Shown: positions 47,501-57,193 of the stretch, piece by piece
Layout of the letters: each line of letters begins with the position of its first letter
How positions within the stretch are numbered: position 1 is the first letter of the stretch
Assembly: GCA_038373885.1 (NCBI GenBank)
Contig: JAWZYV010013173.1
Location: 1-64,000, forward strand
Direction: 5' to 3'
Source: Cheiracanthium punctorium
Taxonomy: Eukaryota > Arthropoda > Arachnida > Araneae > Cheiracanthiidae
DNA: 64,000 nucleotides
Made by a program: the position numbers and the translations under genes
Notes under the pieces: model-generated
Told to the model about the DNA's origin: nothing
The model's input: the letters and a program-made list of their open reading frames with translations, nothing else
Database searches by the model: none

Positions 47501-50500
47501 GTTCTCTTACAGTTAAAATATATTAAAATTTTATGATATTTAAAGCAATGTCATCACTGGCTATTCAACCTACAAAATGTGTTTAAATATAAATAATAGA
47601 TGGCTTACTGATATGGGTGAAAGTGTTCTAGTAGGGTATTCAGCACTAGTATTTGGCAAATTGCAGTATTTGCTGAACAGTCTTGTGCAATTTTGTTAAG
47701 CATCACAGGGTTATTTTAAATTGTTATTTTTGTATTAGCTTTTCTGGATTTTCTATACCATAAAGGAAAACTGCAAAATAGCATAATTTAACATGCATAA
47801 ATACCATGGTTAGACTATAAAAATATTCCAATGAATGTATACAAACACTGAAGTAACAGTATTGTATGACTGTACTGCCACACACATTTTTGGGATTTTT
47901 TATTTATAAATTTATTTATATTTCAATAAATTACATACCTGTAACTTGTTTAAGAGTTGTCTATGAAAAAAGATTTACTTGAGAAATTCCATCTTTCTGA
48001 CACTGCAGTGTTTTCAAACAACAATGTTTATGCTAGGTGATGCTGTTTTGTACATAACTCATTGTGTGAAACAAATGCTGTGGAGACACTTTTGTGATGA
48101 CAAAATCACCAGCTGTCATTTCACCTAAAAATTTCTAAATTTGAAACTATGCTTTTTTTTATTCTAAGGATATTTCAAAGAATTCATTTACTGTAATCCC
48201 ATAAAATGTTTGTCTAATTTTAGAATCTGCAGTCAACCATTTACAGTTTCAGCTTGACAAGAGATAATGGTAAACATGATATTGAACATGTTTGTTCCAT
48301 TCAAAAGTTAAATTGCATAATCATTGTTTTACATTCTAAAACTAAGTTGCACAGCATTCTTATAAGGGCTGAGGTCTGCAGTACCATCTTGGTCATGGTT
48401 CCTGAGTTACAAAATCCTTCGTTTTGGCCAGATGTTCAGCCTGATTAGATGCCTTCAGTGCTTAGTTCCTCAAGCAAGCTGAACCTTACATTATCAAAAT
48501 TCTCAAGAGGAAAAGCTGAGTTAGTCAACCTTGCCCAGCTTCTTCAAACCTCACACTTGTGCCATGGTAGCACAATGTGCTGGGCTTCATTTTATATTCT
48601 GTATAAAGATATATGCCCTTTATTAATGGGAATTTTGTTTTGTTGCTTTATATATTATGTTCTTTGCAATCTTTTTCTGCATGTTTCATAACTCACACTT
48701 GACTGTGCAACTTCTGAAGATAATTTTTTATGTAGTTTAACCTGATTCTTTTAAAAGCTTAATCTTACAAATAACTGAAGAAACAAAAATTGTGAATGTG
48801 GTGATGTTATTTTGTTTAATGTTAATTTTATTTATAGAACAGAGTTTTTGATTTGAAAAGTTTTTGTTAATAGGATTTTTTGAAAAATCACATAGACTAA
48901 ATGAGTGCCCCCCCCCCCATCCATGGATCAAATAATACCGGGCCACCCAAGGCACATTAAATTATGTCCATTTTATTTACTGTGGTGTATTTCTCTTGGG
49001 TTTGTGCTAATTTATACTTTTATAACCGAACAAATCTTGTAACTTTTTAAAATCAGTTTATTTTTTATTAAACATTTCAAGATTATGAATTAAAAGTGCA
49101 GTCACGTAAGTCCTTAATGCCATTTCCGTCTGTGAAGAGGGGTTTTTTGCAGAGACCAGTGGCAGCAACCAAAACAAAACAAAGGAATAAGCTGAACACA
49201 AGTAACACACTTTGAGTGTTATTGTCTCCTATTACTCCCAGATGGGACTGACTCACTGCAAAAAATCAAGCTCAGGGTTCTTGTTGATTTAGCATTCCAG
49301 CGAGTTAAAATGTTAAATCACTTTATATGCATTTTTTGTGCAACGGTATTTTACTTTGAAGCAATGTTTAAATACAATCAAATTAAAATTATTAAATGAA
49401 AACAATGTAAAACATAAACAATCAACATTTCACCCCTCAGTGGGCCGCAGTAAAATTATCAAATGTTGACCGGTCCGTGGCAATACAAAGGTTGGGGCAC
49501 TGGACTAAATGTTTAAATTTTCACTATTGTCATTCTTTATTAATACTACAAATAAATATGATTTTTTTTAGTGTACAATTAAACTGACTAAGTTCAGCCA
49601 AAAATAGGGGAGAGTATTAATATTATGTGTTTTATATATTTTTTATGTTTTAATTAAAAATGTCTAAGAAAATGTTTTAATTAAAACTGTTAAAGATGTA
49701 CTTTTTATTCTTGTGATACAGTAAATTTAAAAGAATTTCATTTGCCACCCAACAATAATTTGATTTATATCTTCACACTTTTTTCATCATTGATCTCATA
49801 GCTTTTGTGCTTAGTAATAATTATTTATATTTCAGTGAAAAGAATCCAGATTCACTTAAGGTTGTAACTTATGACTTTGAAACAATTCGGTGCATGGATG
49901 AGTTTGCCAGTGAATTTCGACCAACAATAAGGGAAGGTATTAGGTACTGGAATATGACTGTGCAGTATTGGCTTGCAATCTACATATACAGAAAAACTGC
50001 TGCTTCCAAACCAATAAAGTAAGTTAGTTATGCATGTTAAAAAATCCCCCCCCCTTTTTTTATTCATCTGATTTATTTATTTATAGTTTTTTTTAACTAC
50101 ATTTGGAAATTTTGTTTGTAAAATAGTACATTAAATTTACTGTAGTTAGAATTAGTGAATGAATATCATTTTAAAATTTGATTCTACAATTTATATTTTT
50201 AATAGTTATTTAAATAGAACTTGTAAACTGGGTGTAACAAAATTTTGATTTTGGAGGATTTAATTAAAAGTATCATTTACGCATTTTCATGCAACAGCAT
50301 TATCCCTTATGCTTTTCGATCTATTGTTTGTACTTATAAAATATATATATTATTTAAATGTTAAATGTCATAAGCCTACATTTTTCTAAGTAGATAAAGT
50401 TAAATGAACAATTTTTATTTTTATTTTAGAATGTTTGCTACAATGTTTGTTAGTGCCATATGGCATGGTGTTCGTCCTGGGTATTACCTATCTTTGTTGG

Positions 50501-50796
50501 GTACTCCACTTTTGCTGTTGTCTGAAATTGAAGTAGAGAAAGCCTTCCGTAAAAATTTATCTAAATCTGCTTTAAGAGTATATGACTTCATATGGTACTT
50601 TATAAAAATGCAGTCTGTATCATACATGGGTATTGCTTTTATCCTACTTGACTTAAAAGCTGTTATTCATTATTGGAATTCTATATATTATATTGGCCAT
50701 ATTTTTACAATATTTATATTTCTTGTTGCTTTGTTAAAAAACAGGTATTCTAAAAAAGTATTGAAAAAAGACAAAGTATTAGAGCTTAGTAAATAA
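34765..50796 (+). CDS. MBOAT7: MBOAT7-type lysophosphatidylinositol acyltransferase (7 coding exons)
   Basis: The coding sequence joins 34765-34976, 37269-37395, 38358-38508, 40537-40688, 46785-46993, 49836-50018 and 50430-50796. This is 1401 nt, giving 466 residues plus stop; human MBOAT7 has about 472. Every intron is GT-AG and the phases match across all six junctions. Family signatures seen in order: an N-terminal hydrophobic region starting MTPDDILYAVLLLF; ILQYSFCYAGILVGPYYKYR (about 150-169); RLFYMMPWFFSFRMRIYVAF (229-248); YDFETI; RYWNMTVQYWLA with the presumed active-site Asn323; and IWHGVRPGYYLS with the active-site His357. By family knowledge (PF03062; human LPIAT1/MBOAT7, fly farjavit) it is a multipass ER-membrane enzyme. 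It transfers polyunsaturated acyl groups from acyl-CoA to the sn-2 position of lysophosphatidylinositol, remodelling phosphatidylinositol. The open frame and intact catalytic residues argue for a working gene. The promoter and any upstream non-coding exon are not identified. The ortholog call rests on remembered family motifs, without a database search. Confidence 0.93.
35326..35512 (+). pseudogene. hAT transposase C-terminal (dimerisation) relic in MBOAT7 intron 1
   Basis: The + strand reads TIPVYTAERSFSRLENSFK then WQRSTTGQTV, stop. In other frames it continues with VENELSKTLDF and IINHFSHKKARK. This order matches the hAT C-terminal dimerisation region (…TAERSFSxL…LRSTMxQ…L…IE.ELxxxIDF…FA..KARR) known from ZMYM1-like hAT proteins. 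It has frameshifts and a stop, so it is a dead fragment. Confidence 0.75.
36956..37142. mobile_element. hAT-type G-tract element, family 2, in MBOAT7 intron 1
   Basis: It begins CAGGGGCGCAGCCAGG and ends CCTGGCTACGCGCCTG. The 8-bp duplications GACAGAAT are perfect (36948-36955, 37143-37150). Its right end is about 125 bases before exon 2. Confidence 0.93.
37269..37395 (+). CDS. MBOAT7: MBOAT7 exon 2 (codons 71-113)
   Basis: The acceptor is ATTTTTAG before 37269 and the donor is AAG|GTAAAT at 37395/37396. The first base completes codon 71 (Arg). The rest encodes a hydrophobic stretch followed by YFGVPSPPEVTNTALMIMV, which matches the GLPTPTPFTNAVQLLL-like region of human MBOAT7. It is not visible as an ATG-started ORF; it was found by joining phases between exons 1 and 3. 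Confidence 0.87.
37508..37572. repeat. Short hAT-like terminal fragment in intron 2
   Basis: It reads CAGGGCCGGATAAAACC ... GGCCCGCGGGCCGTAGTTTG, then CCCATCCCTG. GCCCGCGGGC plus TTGCCCATCCCTG is a terminus type seen in Charlie-like hAT elements. No target duplication. Confidence 0.45.
38358..38508 (+). CDS. MBOAT7: MBOAT7 exon 3 (codons 114-164)
   Basis: The acceptor is CATATTTAG before 38358 and the donor is TTG|GTAAGT at 38508/38509. The exon encodes the soluble loop with YEVNIQYLKS and then SFCYAGILVG, the counterpart of the SYCYVGIMTGPFFRY region of human MBOAT7. A run of about 30 T residues starts some 30 bases into the following intron. Confidence 0.9.
38541..38571. repeat. Poly(T) tract in intron 3
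   Basis: An uninterrupted run of about 30 T residues just downstream of the exon 3 donor. Confidence 0.9.
40537..40688 (+). CDS. MBOAT7: MBOAT7 exon 4 (codons 164-214)
   Basis: The acceptor TTTTTTTAG precedes 40537 and the donor is TCA|GTAAGT at 40688/40689. The exon begins by completing Gly164 and continues PYYKYRVYEDMFYKPYSS, then a transmembrane-like segment (VVPLYMMFYLISDYFFPLS). It was recovered from phase and homology, since it has no long ATG-started ORF of its own. Confidence 0.9.
41155..45598. mobile_element. pogo/Tigger-type termini in MBOAT7 intron 4, with nested elements
   Basis: The left end CAGTAGACTCCCTCTTAACA after TA (41153-41154) is matched by the inverse right end CAGTAGATTCCCTGTTAACT before TA (45599-45600). 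A third similar inverse end at 42520-42543 means the element may instead be 41155-42543. A Helitron (42961-44479) lies in the span. No transposase frame was recognised. Confidence 0.5.
42961..44479 (-). mobile_element. Non-autonomous Helitron with three 5'-end copies
   Basis: Read on the minus strand, the 3' end is a hairpin (CACGG GCAACG CCGTG), then CGGGACTGCTAG and a host T, fitting the Helitron rule. The 5' end is A|TCTATAATAATAAAAATG. The roughly 120-bp 5' terminal module (including TTCAGAGTTCTGTGTGCAGT on the + strand) occurs three times: about 43690-43805, 44075-44190 and 44350-44479. No Rep/helicase is encoded. Confidence 0.75.
45650..45765 (+). repeat. tRNA-derived SINE copy in MBOAT7 intron 4
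   Basis: An A box (TGGCTGAGTGG) starts at 45659. A degenerate B box (GGTCCTGTGTTTGGACTT) follows about 50 bases on, then GCGGCTGTCAATCAAGCGGT, shared with the copy at about 17640. It is not a tRNA gene; the stems do not form. Confidence 0.6.
46079..46253. mobile_element. hAT-type G-tract element, family 1 (inverse), in MBOAT7 intron 4
   Basis: It begins CAGGGGCATAGCCGAGG and ends TTCTGGCTACGCCCCTG. The flanks TCAGGGAG and TCAGGGAT agree at 7 of 8 positions. The core is the inverse of the 9434 copy. Confidence 0.88.
46785..46993 (+). CDS. MBOAT7: MBOAT7 exon 5 (codons 215-284)
   Basis: The acceptor is TTTTTTAG before 46785. The donor chosen is GAAAT|GTTAGT at 46993/46994, because only this site leaves the two-base phase required by exon 6. 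A GT at about 46956 (CCAG|GTGCTG) would break the frame. The exon encodes the highly conserved LFYMMPWFFSFRMRIYVAF block followed by LGLGAYPENC. Confidence 0.88.
49430..49503. repeat. Charlie-like hAT terminus in intron 5
   Basis: The inverse strand reads CAGTGCCCCAACCTTTGTAT, then GCCACGGACCGGTC, a terminus type common in hAT-Charlie-like families. The partner end was not found. Confidence 0.4.
49836..50018 (+). CDS. MBOAT7: MBOAT7 exon 6 (codons 284-345; catalytic Asn)
   Basis: The acceptor ATTTCAG precedes 49836 and the donor is TAAA|GTAAGT at 50018/50019. It encodes VVTYDFETIRCMDEF and then REGIRYWNMTVQYWLAIYIY. Asn323 in the WNMTVQ motif corresponds to the catalytic Asn of the MBOAT family. 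Confidence 0.92.
50430..50796 (+). CDS. MBOAT7: MBOAT7 exon 7 (codons 345-466, stop; catalytic His)
   Basis: The acceptor TTATTTTAG precedes 50430 and the first base completes Lys345. The exon encodes MFATMFVSAIWHGVRPGYYL with His357, the invariant MBOAT histidine. Hydrophobic segments follow, then a lysine-rich C-terminal tail (KNRYSKKVLKKDKVLELSK) of the kind that faces the cytosol in ER membrane proteins. The stop is TAA at 50794-50796. Confidence 0.93.
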
Positions 50797-51289
50797 AGTT
50801 CAAAGGGCAAGTACAAAGTTACTCTATATGCTGAAGTATGCATATATAGTTAACTCTTTTACGGTCGAATATTTTTTTTATTTGTTTAAAAAAAAGGAAT
50901 TTTTTAAAGCTAAAAATTTTTATGTGTATGTTTTAAATTTTAAAGTTGAAGGATTCAGCCTCTTCTTCTCAGAAATCTGCATTTTATATAATCTATCGAT
51001 GGCTGTATGCATAGCAATGGGAGTTGTGGGATTTTCTTCCCGGGTACTCCTCACGCAACACGTACTTATCTCTATGCATAGCAATATGAACATTGATAAC
51101 GGAACTTTTCCTTCTTCAGCAATTCTTTCATTTATCAAAATAATATAATTTAAAAGTTTAATATGTAAGCAATATATAAAAGTTTGCTTTTAAAAAAGAA
51201 AAAGAAATAATAAATTTTTATGGAGAATGCACAAGATTGCTTTTTGCTGGAGTCTATTTAATAAAATTGCTTTCTAATTTCAAAATAAA
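50797..51289 (+). terminator. Probable MBOAT7 3' UTR with candidate poly(A) signals
   Basis: AT-rich sequence directly after the stop codon. Canonical AATAAA hexamers are at 51260-51265 and 51284-51289, and one overlaps the stop codon at 50792-50797. Which is used cannot be told from sequence. The open frame at 50828-51148 shows no recognisable family and is treated as UTR. Confidence 0.4.
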
Positions 51290-51727
51290 AGTTATTCTTT
51301 GATGCTAACTGCTGAAAACAATTTATTATCAAGAATGGTAATAATAATAATAAAAAGATTGCTATCAGAATAAAAAGACTTGAAGCAGGAAGAATTCTGC
51401 ATGACCAGTGTTTTATTAAAATCTGTTATATGCTGTGACAAATTTAATTCACAATGCTATTTTTTCTTCTTTGTATAGCATGCTATTAATGCTGTATGCA
51501 AAATATATATTTCTGACCATAAAAGAGTTAATATGATTTTGAGCATACAATGAAACACCTTTAAGTTCAAAATATATAATGCATTTTAGAAAAAATAACT
51601 AGATATTTAAGATATGTTTTGCAGCATGAAACAATATGCATTATCAAATCAGCAGTACTCAACCTTTAACCTGGCTTGAGCCAGTTAAGTATTTAAATTT
51701 TTGGGGAGAGCCACATAATAATAAGTA

Positions 51728-52353
51728 CAGTCGAGTGCCAAAAATCCGCCGACCTAAAATCCGCAAACGTCCGAAATCCGCACACCTTCTCTGATGTAAA
51801 TAATGAAATTTGCAGTCATCCACTAGTAATGAAATTTTTGAAAAGTGTCTTGAATCTAGATAAATATGATTCTGATGATGATGATAACTTATAATGATAA
51901 TAAAATCTGTTTAATAAAAGTTTAAAGTTAGGAGAAGAATACCTTAAATTTTTAGGACAGCAAACCCTGGTAACAAAACAAGAATTAATGATAATTTACC
52001 ATTTGCAAAAATAAATAAATAAGAGAAGAAAGAAAGAAACTGAAAGTAGAAAAAAATAATACTTTAAAACAAATCACCATAGAACATGCTTTCAAAATTA
52101 GAAAAAGGAAATTTTGAAACTATTTGCTAGGCTAGCCTTCATGTAATTTTTTCTTTTTTCTCCTATGCTTTTGTATTTAATGTGAAAATATAAGTGAAAT
52201 AGTTTTGACTGTGTTTTTATTTCATTGTAATTGTATTCTACCTTTTTTAAAATCAGAAATGCAATGATTTATCTTTATGGCCCGAAATCTGCAAAATCCT
52301 AAAATCCGCCGTAGCCATGGTCCCAAGCTGTGTGGATTTCTGGCTCTCTACTG
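51728..52353. mobile_element. pogo/Tigger-type element
   Basis: The left end CAGTCGAGTGCCAAAAATCC after TA (51726-51727) is matched by the inverse right end CAGTAGAGAGCCAGAAATCC before TA (52354-52355). Several AAATCCGC words occur inside each end. It is 626 bp and non-coding. Confidence 0.75.
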
Positions 52354-52375
52354 TATTGTATTTTATTGCGCGAAG

Positions 52376-52525
52376 ACAGATTAAAGGGGAAGGGGGTGGC
52401 CACCCCTCAAGAGAAAAAAAGAAATTAATCTATAAGATCCTATTTTACTTAAATAAAATGGATGTGTATGTGAATCTTAAAACTAACTGCCCCCACCCAC
52501 AAAATTGCATTAATCCATCAGTGTT
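52376..52525. repeat. Diverged copy of the 59455 hAT element
   Basis: CAGATTAAAGGGGAAGGGGG, GAAATTAATCTATAAGATCC, TAAAATGGATG and TTGCATTAATCC follow the same order as in 59455-59597. TATTGTATTTTAT occurs on both sides (52354-52366, 52533-52545), though this 13-bp repeat is longer than a hAT duplication. Confidence 0.6.
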
Positions 52526-52635
52526 ATTGTGGTATTGTATTTTATAGAGCAAATAATTTTTAAGACAATACATGCCTGAATTGATAAATGAGCCACATCA
52601 AAATTTGCTCAAGAACCACAGGTTGGGCATCCCTG

Positions 52636-54693
52636 ATCTATATGCTAAGTAGTTACATACACAGTCATTGTAGTTACTATCGCTGTAGTTAATTTTTGTA
52701 ATCATCAGCTGAAAGCATAATAGTTTGAGAAAAAGTTTTTAATTTTATAAAAGGTTTAAATCTTAATTCTGAATTTTAGATTATACTAAATTTTTAATAT
52801 TAAAAAAATTAGTTTTTATAGAAATTTGAATAAATAAGCATGCAAAGTGTGCATTTCTTTACTTTAACTTTTAAAGCTAATTAAAACTGTGCATGCAGTT
52901 TTAAAATGTTATGCATGTTAAGTTTTCTTAAAAAACAAGCACTTAAAGAGCTAAGTATTTTGCTAACTGTAACTAAAACTATTTTGCTATATAGTTTAAG
53001 ACATAATCATCATTTTCATACTGGCAAATTTGTTTTTATTGAAAGTATTAGATGTTGGGCTAGTGATAGTGGTTAATAATTGTACATTTTATGTAAAGCA
53101 GTCTTAATATATAAGCACATGTGATGGATGTATTTGTGTTAAAGTATCTAGAATGTCATAAATGTATTAATGTGTCACCTAATCATTATTTTACTGTGAT
53201 ATCTATGTACCAAATGCTTTTTACTTTAATGATTAAAGACTGAAAGTGGTGCATGTTTTTTGCAATACATATATGTATATAGTATATATAAATTTTTATT
53301 ACTCGTTTTCTACTGATAAAATAAATCAGTTACCCTATAATGAACTTTGATTTAGCAAATTTTCCTAAACAATAGGTTCTTATTTTTTCAGAACCTTGAC
53401 GCATAAATTAATTTGATAAAACTCATTTCTTGTCTTGAAAAAAATAAAATAAAATTCTTCCAATTATTGCTCTCTCTGGCCCTTTTTCCTTCCTAAAATT
53501 TCCTGGGAAAATTTCTTTTTTTTTTTAAGGCTGTTCTTTTTTAAGAAGTAAGGCATAAAGGACTTTGGTATAGCAATTAAAAAACCAGTACTACTATGCA
53601 CTGTCAACTAACAATAAGCTTACATGTGTCATAAAACTTTCAGAAAAACACCTTAAGCATAAAAATTGCCTTGAAAGATTAACCAAGGTACTAATCATAA
53701 AAAATGAAAATGCAATGTATTTGTTTTTTTCATGAATGTTTCACATATTTTATAGATTAGCCACTTTTAAAAGTGCATAGTACAGCTTGTGAATAAGCCT
53801 TTTTTTTCATATGTAAGCATCTAGCCTTATTTTATTTTTTTTAAAAGCTCTTAAAAAATTTCATGATTTCTTAAAGAATAGCCTTTATGTATTGATTGAT
53901 ATATTTAAAGCTATTTCATACATCATCAGTGAGGAAACTTAACATTGGCCTCCTTCAAGAAAAGAATTTTATATGGCAAATCTCTATTACTGGGAAAGGT
54001 TAGCTACACTGCAATTAAAAGGGTTTTGGGCTTCTTTTGTAAACCATCCCTAATCTATAAACATGTCCACCCATACTTGGTGGTGAATCACCTAGGAAGT
54101 ATTTGCTTATTTATGTACAACTCAAAATGGACAGTATTTGCTTTCCCACTGGTAATGTATTGTCATTCAGGGTCAGATGCATATCCAGGGGGATATCCCC
54201 TTTCTTGGGCTTAGCCCACCCTAGAAAGATTTTAACCTACCCTAAAATATTCAAAAATCCTGCCCAGTTATGCCAATTATGGAGACTCAATTGCAGTTCA
54301 AAATATTTCATACTGCTTTTACTTTTTTCTATCACTTTTAATATTGAATGGCTGCACTAAAAATTTAACACTTTGGATAAGCAGATATTACATTCTGGAA
54401 AAACAAAGCTGCCAAGCCACACATATAAATGCAATGATTAATTTTTATATTGATTCATTGCATTTTATGCTTTAAACATCCCTGTAATATTTTGTAATCA
54501 TCTCATATGCATTTATCAGTTATAGTATACATTTTGATAAATAAACTTCTGAAGATTGTACAAAAAATATTTCAAACTTTTAAGAAAGTGGGGCATATAA
54601 CCAAAACTTCATCCAAGTGTCACTGTTACTGTTGTAAAACAATTTTAATACATACCTTTCTTTTTGTATCTCAGTAATTAAAAACATGTTTAA
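52636..54693. other. AT-rich, no gene seen
   Basis: Non-coding. Near 54172 CAGGGTCAGATGCATATCCA resembles a hAT-type end without a partner. Confidence 0.5.
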
Positions 54694-54968
54694 CCCATTT
54701 GTGCATAGAATATTTTTGAGACTTTCTTCGATTTTTGCTAATGCCAGCAACATTAAATAAATTTCTGACATCAACTACTTGAACAGGGATGGTTTCCCAT
54801 GAAATCATTATGCATAAAAATTGAAAATTCAATATCTTACTCTGTCATGTTAAATATTTTGTGGAGTTGAAGTTCAATACTCGTGAATAAAGGCTGGGAA
54901 AAATAAACAATGTTTTCGACTGACAGCGAAAATGCCGTCCCAAAAAAGGGACACTAGGCATAAATGGG
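54694..54968. mobile_element. piggyBac-type non-autonomous element, second family
   Basis: It begins CCCATTTGTGCATAG and ends CTAGGCATAAATGGG, with TTAA on both sides (54690-54693, 54969-54972). It is 275 bp. The interior is unrelated to the 20994 family. The minus-strand ORF at 54580-54774 is incidental. Confidence 0.75.
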
Positions 54969-56010
54969 TTAAATCCTCGCTCTGTACAATTTTTTTTTCT
55001 TTAGCAATATAACATATACCAGCACTTCTAACACTAGTACAAATACAGTAGACACCAGTTATAATGTACTGCCATGCAGTTTCGTATGCAGACTTCCTTC
55101 AAGGTAGGTGTGTGTGTGTGTGGGGGGGGGGGGTTGTTATAGACATAACTTGTGTTAAAGTGCATAATATTTAAGCTACAATTCAAATTTTATGGGCATT
55201 TTGTTTTTAAAATTCTGGAGGGGGGGGGGATCCCCTCCCCTTGTATATGTCACTGCTGTCATGAGACCTAAAAAAGTAGCATCTAGGTAAACATTAACTT
55301 TAGGATAAGATTAGTAAACAATACTAATGGTAAAATTTAATATTTTACAAGAAATGAAAATTAGCCAATATTTTTATTGTAATATGTGTTTTAGGTGGAT
55401 ATTTCAAATTTATTTAAGCTGATTATAAAATAAGAGAAACAATATTATTGCTTATGATATTTATTGAGCAAGCACATGTTTGGTAAATTGGGTGGCTTAA
55501 TACCACTTTTAAAATACCATTTTTGACAATAGAATTTTGTAGTGACTCTGTATTATCACTATGGCATTCAGAAAATTGCAATAATATTTTTGCAGTACTT
55601 GATGTATTTAATAAATAATACATCACAGCAAATTTAAAAAATGCTTTGTACATAGACTGTTTATCTAGCTATAGAATCTGAAAATTGACTTTGGATTTGT
55701 TAGAAAGTACAATGTTTTCAAGATATAAGTAAAACAGTTAAGAAATATGCAATTTTGGTTTTCTGCTCTGGCACAAAAAAAATAGTTATAGCCCAAGTAA
55801 ATATTTTTGTATAGTATGTTTTAATTAAAGTTAAATAACATTATACAGTGTATCCCAAGCTCAACATTATCTAATCTTTCATCCTTTTTATGATGAAAAA
55901 CTGAATTTTTGTAAATCACCTAATTTTCTTATGCGGACATATTTAACTAATTGGGAATTTCTTTTTGTGCAGGTCTCATATAAAAATTTTAATTTCGTGT
56001 TTAGATTTAA

Positions 56011-57193
56011 CCATTCCGGGCCCGAATTTTATTTTTAATTTTTATTATTTATGAATTTTTTATTTTTAGTTTAGAATTTTTTTTACTCATTTAAGCATAT
56101 ATTTACCTTATTTCAAATGGCTTACATCAAGTTTTATTCGATTTAGACCAACAGTTTTAATAATTACATTGTGTATAATTATACAAGAGACTTTTGAGGA
56201 ACATTCTGACTTCTCCATTTTATTATTATACAACTGGTTCTAATGGATAAAACTATAATTTAAAAATAATTCAATGACCATTACATACATCAGCCTGAAG
56301 TGATTTTATTGAAATATTGTGCATGTAAAATTTGTTACATGCACATATGCTTAGTATGAAATGATTTAAAGTAATTTCTTTCTCCATGAAAACGAAAAAA
56401 AAAAAAAAAAATGTGGTTTTGAAGCAGCACTTTTTACTTTTAACAAAAAGATGTTGTTTTAAGGTCACACCTTCTAATTTAGACTTTGTTTTTTTCAGTC
56501 ATCATAGCTTCTGCAGTCAATAATGTAAAATCCAATAAATCCATTTGCTCTTTTGTATGAACGTCAAGCTTATTTGCATCTTGTCTGTATTCTAACCGTG
56601 AATTTTGCATTGAAAAATAATGGAACATAATGCAGACAGTCCACTTTCTTTATTAAATGCTGATTTTGTCAAGGATACTAAAAAACTCGTGTTTATCAAA
56701 GCCTCCCCCATACTTAAATAATGCTGTTACCTTCAGTCACACTTGACTTTCTGCACCAAAATTTGATACCATTTTAACAACTTTATTATCATACCATATA
56801 TTATTTATTATTTTCTTTTTAATGAAAAAATGTCTTATCTTTTTCCAAACCTTCAAATTCAACTCATAAATTGCATCATTTTTAAGACACTAATTACATC
56901 ACACATTAGTTAAGTAACCTTCTTACAATAGATAAATTCAAATGGTATTTAAATCCAACTTAACATTAAAAAAACAAGAGTAAACAATAGTGACTTACCA
57001 GAAACACTACAGACATCCATTTTATATGAATATTTATTATTGAAGTCGCTATTTTTTGCCTAAAAAATGAAATAAATATTTGAAAAAGAAGTGATTTTAA
57101 TAGAACATGGGGCTTTCGGGGAACATTTTATAAATATCACTCAAAAGAGTCAGTTCCAAGAATTGTATTTGTAGGATGCCAAACCCGAAAGGG
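56011..57193. mobile_element. Possible piggyBac-type element (1.2 kb)
   Basis: TTAA (56007-56010) plus CCATTCCGGGCCCGAA at the left, and AACCCGAAAGGG plus TTAA (57194-57197) at the right. The ends match imperfectly, and the interior is AT-rich and non-coding. It may lie within a larger pogo-like pair of termini (CAGTAGACACCAGTTATAA near 55046, inverse near 57427). Confidence 0.4.

Larger units (their letters stand above)
51653..52635. mobile_element. hAT-type element split by two later insertions
   Basis: The outer ends CAGTACTCAACCTTTAACC (51653) and AGGTTGGGCATCCCTG (52635) are inverse-related. GGCTTGAGCCAG and GAGCCACAT words near each end are typical of hAT families with a CAGGGGTGCCCAACC-like terminus. 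The middle is occupied by the element at 51728-52353 and the one at about 52376-52525. Confidence 0.55.

Noticed and set aside
48254..48691. Two consecutive + strand ORFs in MBOAT7 intron 5
   Set aside because: No family motif, separated by a stop, and the splice phases of exons 5 and 6 leave no place for them.
50828..51148. 106-codon ORF just after the MBOAT7 stop
   Set aside because: AT-rich composition typical of the 3' UTR, no motif and no start context worth noting.
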